Assembly: GCA_030490835.1 (NCBI GenBank)
Contig: CM059973.1
Coordinates: 84,707,221-84,771,220, forward strand
Length of the DNA stretch: 64,000 nucleotides
Source of the DNA: Annona cherimola
Lineage: Eukaryota > Streptophyta > Magnoliopsida > Magnoliales > Annonaceae
Reading direction: 5' to 3'
The notes beneath the pieces are model-generated. The model was not told where the DNA came from, did not search any database, and was given only the letters and a program-made list of their open reading frames with translations. The position numbers were made by a program, and so were the translations under genes. Shown one piece after another: positions 60,701 to 64,000 of the stretch (positions within the stretch are counted from its first letter, which is position 1; the number at the start of each line of letters is the position of its first letter).

Positions 60701-60983
60701 GCCACGATTCCCAACCTTTCCTTCCCTCTCCAACATGTTGCTCCATTAAGTATCATCACTCTTATGGCTATTACTTAAAAAAGAAAATTAGGAAGCGCTT
60801 GAATTGAGTTTTGCTAGTTATGGCCCACTTTATAGTTAAAAATCTTTTGGTTATCCTGCTATCAAGATGCAGCGCTGAATCTTACATTGCTTTCTAAACG
60901 GGTGCTTTGGTTTTCAGGAAAAGATGAGGGAGAGGCTGTTATATGCCATAACCGAAGGCCAAGGGTCCTTCCATCTCTCTTGA
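50831..60983 (+). CDS. UPL4: HECT E3 ubiquitin ligase, UPL4 type
   Basis: Transfers ubiquitin from E2 via a catalytic cysteine to substrates; in Arabidopsis UPL3/UPL4 act in growth and hormone-linked protein turnover. Exons: 50831-51475, 51558-51668, 52254-52367, 52815-52973, 53062-53223, 55490-55645, 56098-56219, 56322-57325, 57407-57564, 57689-57737, 57857-59037, 59155-59361, 59450-59554, 60027-60107, 60187-60255, 60339-60467, 60562-60645, 60918-60983. Sum 4602 nt = 1533 aa, in frame throughout (Arabidopsis UPL4 about 1500). It starts MENRGRKR with a Ser/acidic region. ARM-type repeats follow (exons 1-8), then a HECT domain from about [20 protein letters not shown] to the C-terminus. The active-site cysteine in [13 protein letters not shown] is encoded at 60607-60609; the end is EGQGSFHLS. 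Intron 3 holds a Tourist-like MITE. Confidence 0.95.
51690..51716 (+). repeat. (GT)n microsatellite
   Basis: GT run in UPL4 intron 2, just inside the donor region of exon 2. Confidence 0.9.
52422..52697. mobile_element. Tourist-like MITE, 276 bp, in UPL4 intron 3
   Basis: Left GGGTGTGTTTGGGAAG, right AAACAATCACACCC, flanked by TTA on both sides (52419-52421; 52698-52700). It has clear termini and a TTA duplication, and may serve as the family reference. Confidence 0.87.
53931..54055 (+). repeat. tandem duplication, 62-bp unit
   Basis: GGATAATTGTTCGA begins at 53931 and 53993; both copies contain AAAGGAACTTTTCATTTTTG. UPL4 intron 5. Confidence 0.9.
54586..54718 (+). repeat. tandem repeat, 3 x 44 bp
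   Basis: TGTCATTTTCTTCATTTGTA starts at 54586, 54630 and 54674; the three units are nearly identical. UPL4 intron 5. Confidence 0.93.
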
Positions 60984-61549
60984 GCTTGGCTTTCAACTCA
61001 AGCTTCTCTTTTTGGGTACGCAATGTGCATTTGTAATTATCGTCAAAGGTATAGTGTAGATAGGTGTGGTGATGGTTAACTTAATTGAAGCTGTTGTGGC
61101 CGTTTGGTTCATTTGTACATAGGAGGGGATGAATTTGAAGTTACCAGCGAAGCTGTGAGAGGGAGAAAAGGATGTACAGTTTCTAGGAAAATGGCCTTTT
61201 GATTTCATTCTGTGAATAGTCTGTACAGACTGTACTTCTATTAACCCCTTTTTGGTGTATATATATATATATATCACAATATATCAAAGTTATTCATCTT
61301 TAGGATCATGAATTATTAATTGATAATTTAGCCTTCACATGTTATGTTGATGAGTGCAGATGCACTTATTATTTCTATAGAAAGATATAAAGAAATGATT
61401 AAAAAGCAAGAGCATAAGCGTGAAATGTCACATCATATAAAAAATGTGAAAACAAACTGTTTGCTTTTTTTTTTTAATTTTTTTATTCGTATTATATATA
61501 TTGTGACATCTGATATTCAAATGAGGCTTTATCACAGGTCACAGCCCTC
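60984..61549. other. 3' flank of UPL4
   Basis: Probable 3' UTR, then AT-rich spacer with a TA run at about 61257-61274. No gene recognised. Confidence 0.45.
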
Positions 61550-61735
61550 ACCATGAAGGGACAGTTTTGTAAATACTTCCATACTCAGGGGGCACTTGTA
61601 AATATCTCCACATTAGTGGGGGATAACTGAATAACACACCTGCGCAAGGCAGGGGTTGAACCCGGGACGACCTCTGTGAGGTAGTAACCAGTCCAGCGCT
61701 GGTTGGCAAACTGTGTTCGCTTTTAAATGGCATGG
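61550..61735 (-). mobile_element. SINE-like element, minus strand
   Basis: On the minus strand: A-box-like GCTGGACTGGTTACTACC and B box GGGTTCAACCC, spaced as in tRNA genes, then about 120 bp of non-tRNA sequence. The element lacks a foldable tRNA end, so a SINE or tRNA relic is preferred to a tRNA gene. Confidence 0.5.
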
Positions 61736-62231
61736 TTCTTTGATTCTATCCAACATGACTAAAGTAGTATTTGATACTCTTCATAATTCTGATTCTCGTT
61801 TAAAGCTTCTACTATATATCATAAAGTATAATGAGTGTGTTATTGCCAAAAACTATTTACAGTAAATTTTGATGAGTCTCGATCCAATGTTCCGGCCACT
61901 AGGAGCCATATTTTTCGGGGAGGAATTCCCGGAGCCATTATTATTATTATTATTATTATTTTTTACTTTTTTGGCATTCATATGTAGACTGAGCATGAAC
62001 TTTCTATATGTGTAAAAATTTCTTCTGGAGATTTTAAATTATTTATTATTAAAATTTAAAAATAAAAGAAGTGTCTTATTCATATGCCCGAGGATCGGCA
62101 ATCTTGATTAATATCTGCCAGATTCGGTTAGTTTTAATTTTTGCTGATTAATAAAATGGAGTTCATGAGCTTGTTTCTCCGGAGGTTCAGCTAAACTTGG
62201 AAAGGCGGTATTCTTCTTCTTTTTTCTTTTC

Positions 62232-62262
<31 letters not shown>

Positions 62263-62959
62263 GCCCCCAAGAATTGAAAGGCGATATCTTGTTAGCTGCA
62301 ATATCTTTTGTGCCAAGTGTTTAGTACCGGACATAGACATTTCGAGTTATCTAGTGAACTTGCGTAGTGCGCAATGAACTTTTGATCTGATCAGCGGATA
62401 ATTAGACGAAATCCAAACAAGAAATTTTAGTTTGCCTGTCCCTTAGTAGAAATTTCTAAAGGAAACAGTTGAATTTTTCACAAATCGCCAAATATTTTAA
62501 CCCTTCACTTCCGCGCACACAACTTTTATATGGAAATGTACTAAAATAATTAAACATAATGGTCGGCATTGATTTCGTTAAATCATTGACCATGCTCAAA
62601 ATCCATCCTTTTCGCTATTTGCAGCTTATGTGGAGAGGAGAGATGGAACAGCAAAAATCACTGTGAGAAACAATCAATAACATTTCATCTCCAGCCAAAT
62701 TTACGAAATCAAGTTGTTATTTTTTCTAAAATGAAGTACACGTTTTGCCGAAGAAAAAGCTTACAATTTACATCGAATTTAATTTACTCTGTGCAAAACA
62801 ATTGAACCTTTGTACAAATTCGCACAACTTGAATACCTCACTGGAAATCTTTCAAGCCCATGAAAGTTTAGAGAGGTGTGCGGGATCCAAAGCGAGGTCT
62901 AGAACAGACCGATTTCACTTTCAGGATATCTAATGTTTAAGTTAGACTCGTAACTGTAA
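61736..62959. other. spacer, no gene seen
   Basis: Holds an (ATT)n run near 61938-61960 and a pyrimidine-rich TTTTC tract near 62215-62262. No protein, RNA gene or terminal repeats recognised. Confidence 0.4.
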
Positions 62960-63375
62960 TTCTATAAAACCTCTTTTCCATGTAAGTATGTAACTTTTTC
63001 CATATTTAAAATCATGATCGTTGATAAAAAATAACTTTATCTATTATATTTAGCATTATTTATAGTATATTGAAAACATTTTTATTTGTCTAATATTACC
63101 GTGCATAGGCCTCATTGAAAATCAACATAATAAAATAATTTAAAGCTAACTATCAATTTTAAATTGTATTTTCAACATCTAAAACATCTAAGATGAATAA
63201 ATAATTCTATAAAATATTATTACAATCTAGTATATACGTAAATAAATCCAAGTGTTTTTCATAATTTACACATTAATATATATATATTTTTCAACAAAAT
63301 GGCAGAAACAAATGATGTTAAATACAATGAATGGATTGAATTTTGTATTAAGTATCAAAATCTTAAAATTTAAAA
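62960..63375 (+). repeat. dispersed repeat, second direct copy
   Basis: Aligns with 35413-35860 across most of its length (ATTATATTTAGCATTATTTA, TTTTTATTTGTCTAATATTA, TAAATACAATGAATGGATTG). See also the inverted copy at 28680-29100. Confidence 0.65.
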
Positions 63376-63739
63376 GAGTTCCGCTTAGAGCCTGACTCAT
63401 AATGAAAAGAATATCCTAAGATCACACTGTTAACTCGACATTGATCTTATCAAAAAGAAAAAAGGAAAACTGGCAATCTCCCTTAAAAGTTGTAACTCGA
63501 AAAAGAAAAAATGTCACTTTTCTTATTTATTATTCGTGTACTATACAAATAGAGGACAGCTGTCTCTTTACTCGACAAAAAAAGGATGATTTTCCGGCAA
63601 AATCCACATTTTTTTGTGGTTGGTTGAATAATTCAATATATTTCTCCGTATGTGAATGAAGATCAACGAGTACCCCTGATCTTCATTTACATTACAACAG
63701 ACGACATCCTTGGAGTAGAATTTTACAAGAGCTGATGCG

Positions 63740-64000
63740 CTAATCTTTCCCAAAGTTATCTGAATAGAGATCTCGCATGGTGTAATTGCAATGGAAGTCG
63801 CTGCTGAACCCAAAGAACTTCTTCACCTGATTGTATAAATCTGTTATCATTTCAGTTAATTCTCTAGCATTCTCCGATGGGGAGGCAGGCTTGCCAAAGG
63901 GTCAATCCTCTTCATCTGCTAGTGCAGCAAAAGAAAATGGTCTAAATTTGTAACCATCACCATGGTAGAACTTGCCTTGGAATTCAACCCAATGAAGACG
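63740..64000 (-). pseudogene. coding-like fragment with in-frame stop, unrecognised
   Basis: Read from the window edge on the minus strand: [20 protein letters not shown]...LADEED, then an in-frame TGA (63904-63902), then 53 more coherent residues including ARELTEMITDLYNQVKKFFG and FHCNYTMRDLYSDNFGKD, and a TAG (63742-63740). Both halves share one frame and look like conserved globular protein. The family is not recognised. Either a decayed gene or the 3' end of a gene with one error; an intron at the TGA is not obvious. Confidence 0.5.

Noticed and set aside
61620..61720. tRNA gene on the minus strand
   Set aside because: B box is good, but no complete acceptor stem or anticodon arm could be folded by eye; better explained as a SINE.
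1..64000. CRISPR arrays, bacterial operons, viral or LTR-retrotransposon polyproteins
   Set aside because: No regularly spaced repeats with unique spacers, no operon-like gene packing, and no gag/pol motifs seen; the DNA is plant nuclear.

Overview
This is nuclear DNA of a flowering plant. The genes have many short exons with GT..AG borders. Their closest recalled relatives are Arabidopsis proteins. The intergenic DNA and long introns are full of small AT-rich transposons and SINE-like pieces. The species cannot be named from the sequence.

Layout: (1) 421-6290 (+), 3' part of a leucine-rich-repeat receptor kinase like Arabidopsis At2g37050; its 5' end lies outside the window. (2) 6291-10083, transposon-rich spacer. 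(3) 10084-17087 (+), an intact four-exon NRT1/PTR (NPF2-type) transporter of 574 aa. (4) 17088-29625, a graveyard of NPF copies in several stages of decay. It is broken up by hAT-like elements, a 3.67-kb Mutator-like element (MULE) with a perfect 9-bp target duplication, Tourist-like MITEs and a LINE tail. (5) 30163-34041 (+), a fold-type-IV PLP enzyme (branched-chain aminotransferase-like / aminodeoxychorismate-lyase-like), eight exons, 355 aa. (6) 44192-35056 (-), an NF-YB CCAAT-binding subunit of 173 aa with a 6-nt microexon and a last intron of about 7 kb packed with nested MITEs. (7) 44193-50830, spacer with at least seven mobile-element copies. (8) 50831-60983 (+), a HECT ubiquitin ligase of the UPL4 type, 18 coding exons, 1533 aa. 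(9) 60984-64000, spacer with a SINE-like element, a dispersed repeat and, at the very edge on the minus strand, a coding-like fragment with an in-frame stop.

The exon chains of the transporter, the PLP enzyme, NF-YB and UPL4 were joined by hand and each closes in frame. The receptor kinase closes in frame except at its first visible junction, which is off by one base. The genes do not form one pathway: they are independent transcription units for signalling, anion transport, amino-acid chemistry, transcription and ubiquitination. From memory, the kinase and NF-YB8 are direct neighbours in Arabidopsis (At2g37050/At2g37060). That suggests an old linkage, here spread over about 29 kb by the NPF cluster, the PLP gene and transposons.

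The most notable non-gene structure is the layering of transposons: hAT in a Tourist end, MULE in a dead NPF intron, MITE in MITE (twice), and SINE in MITE. Together with the microexon, these are the main points for a second look.
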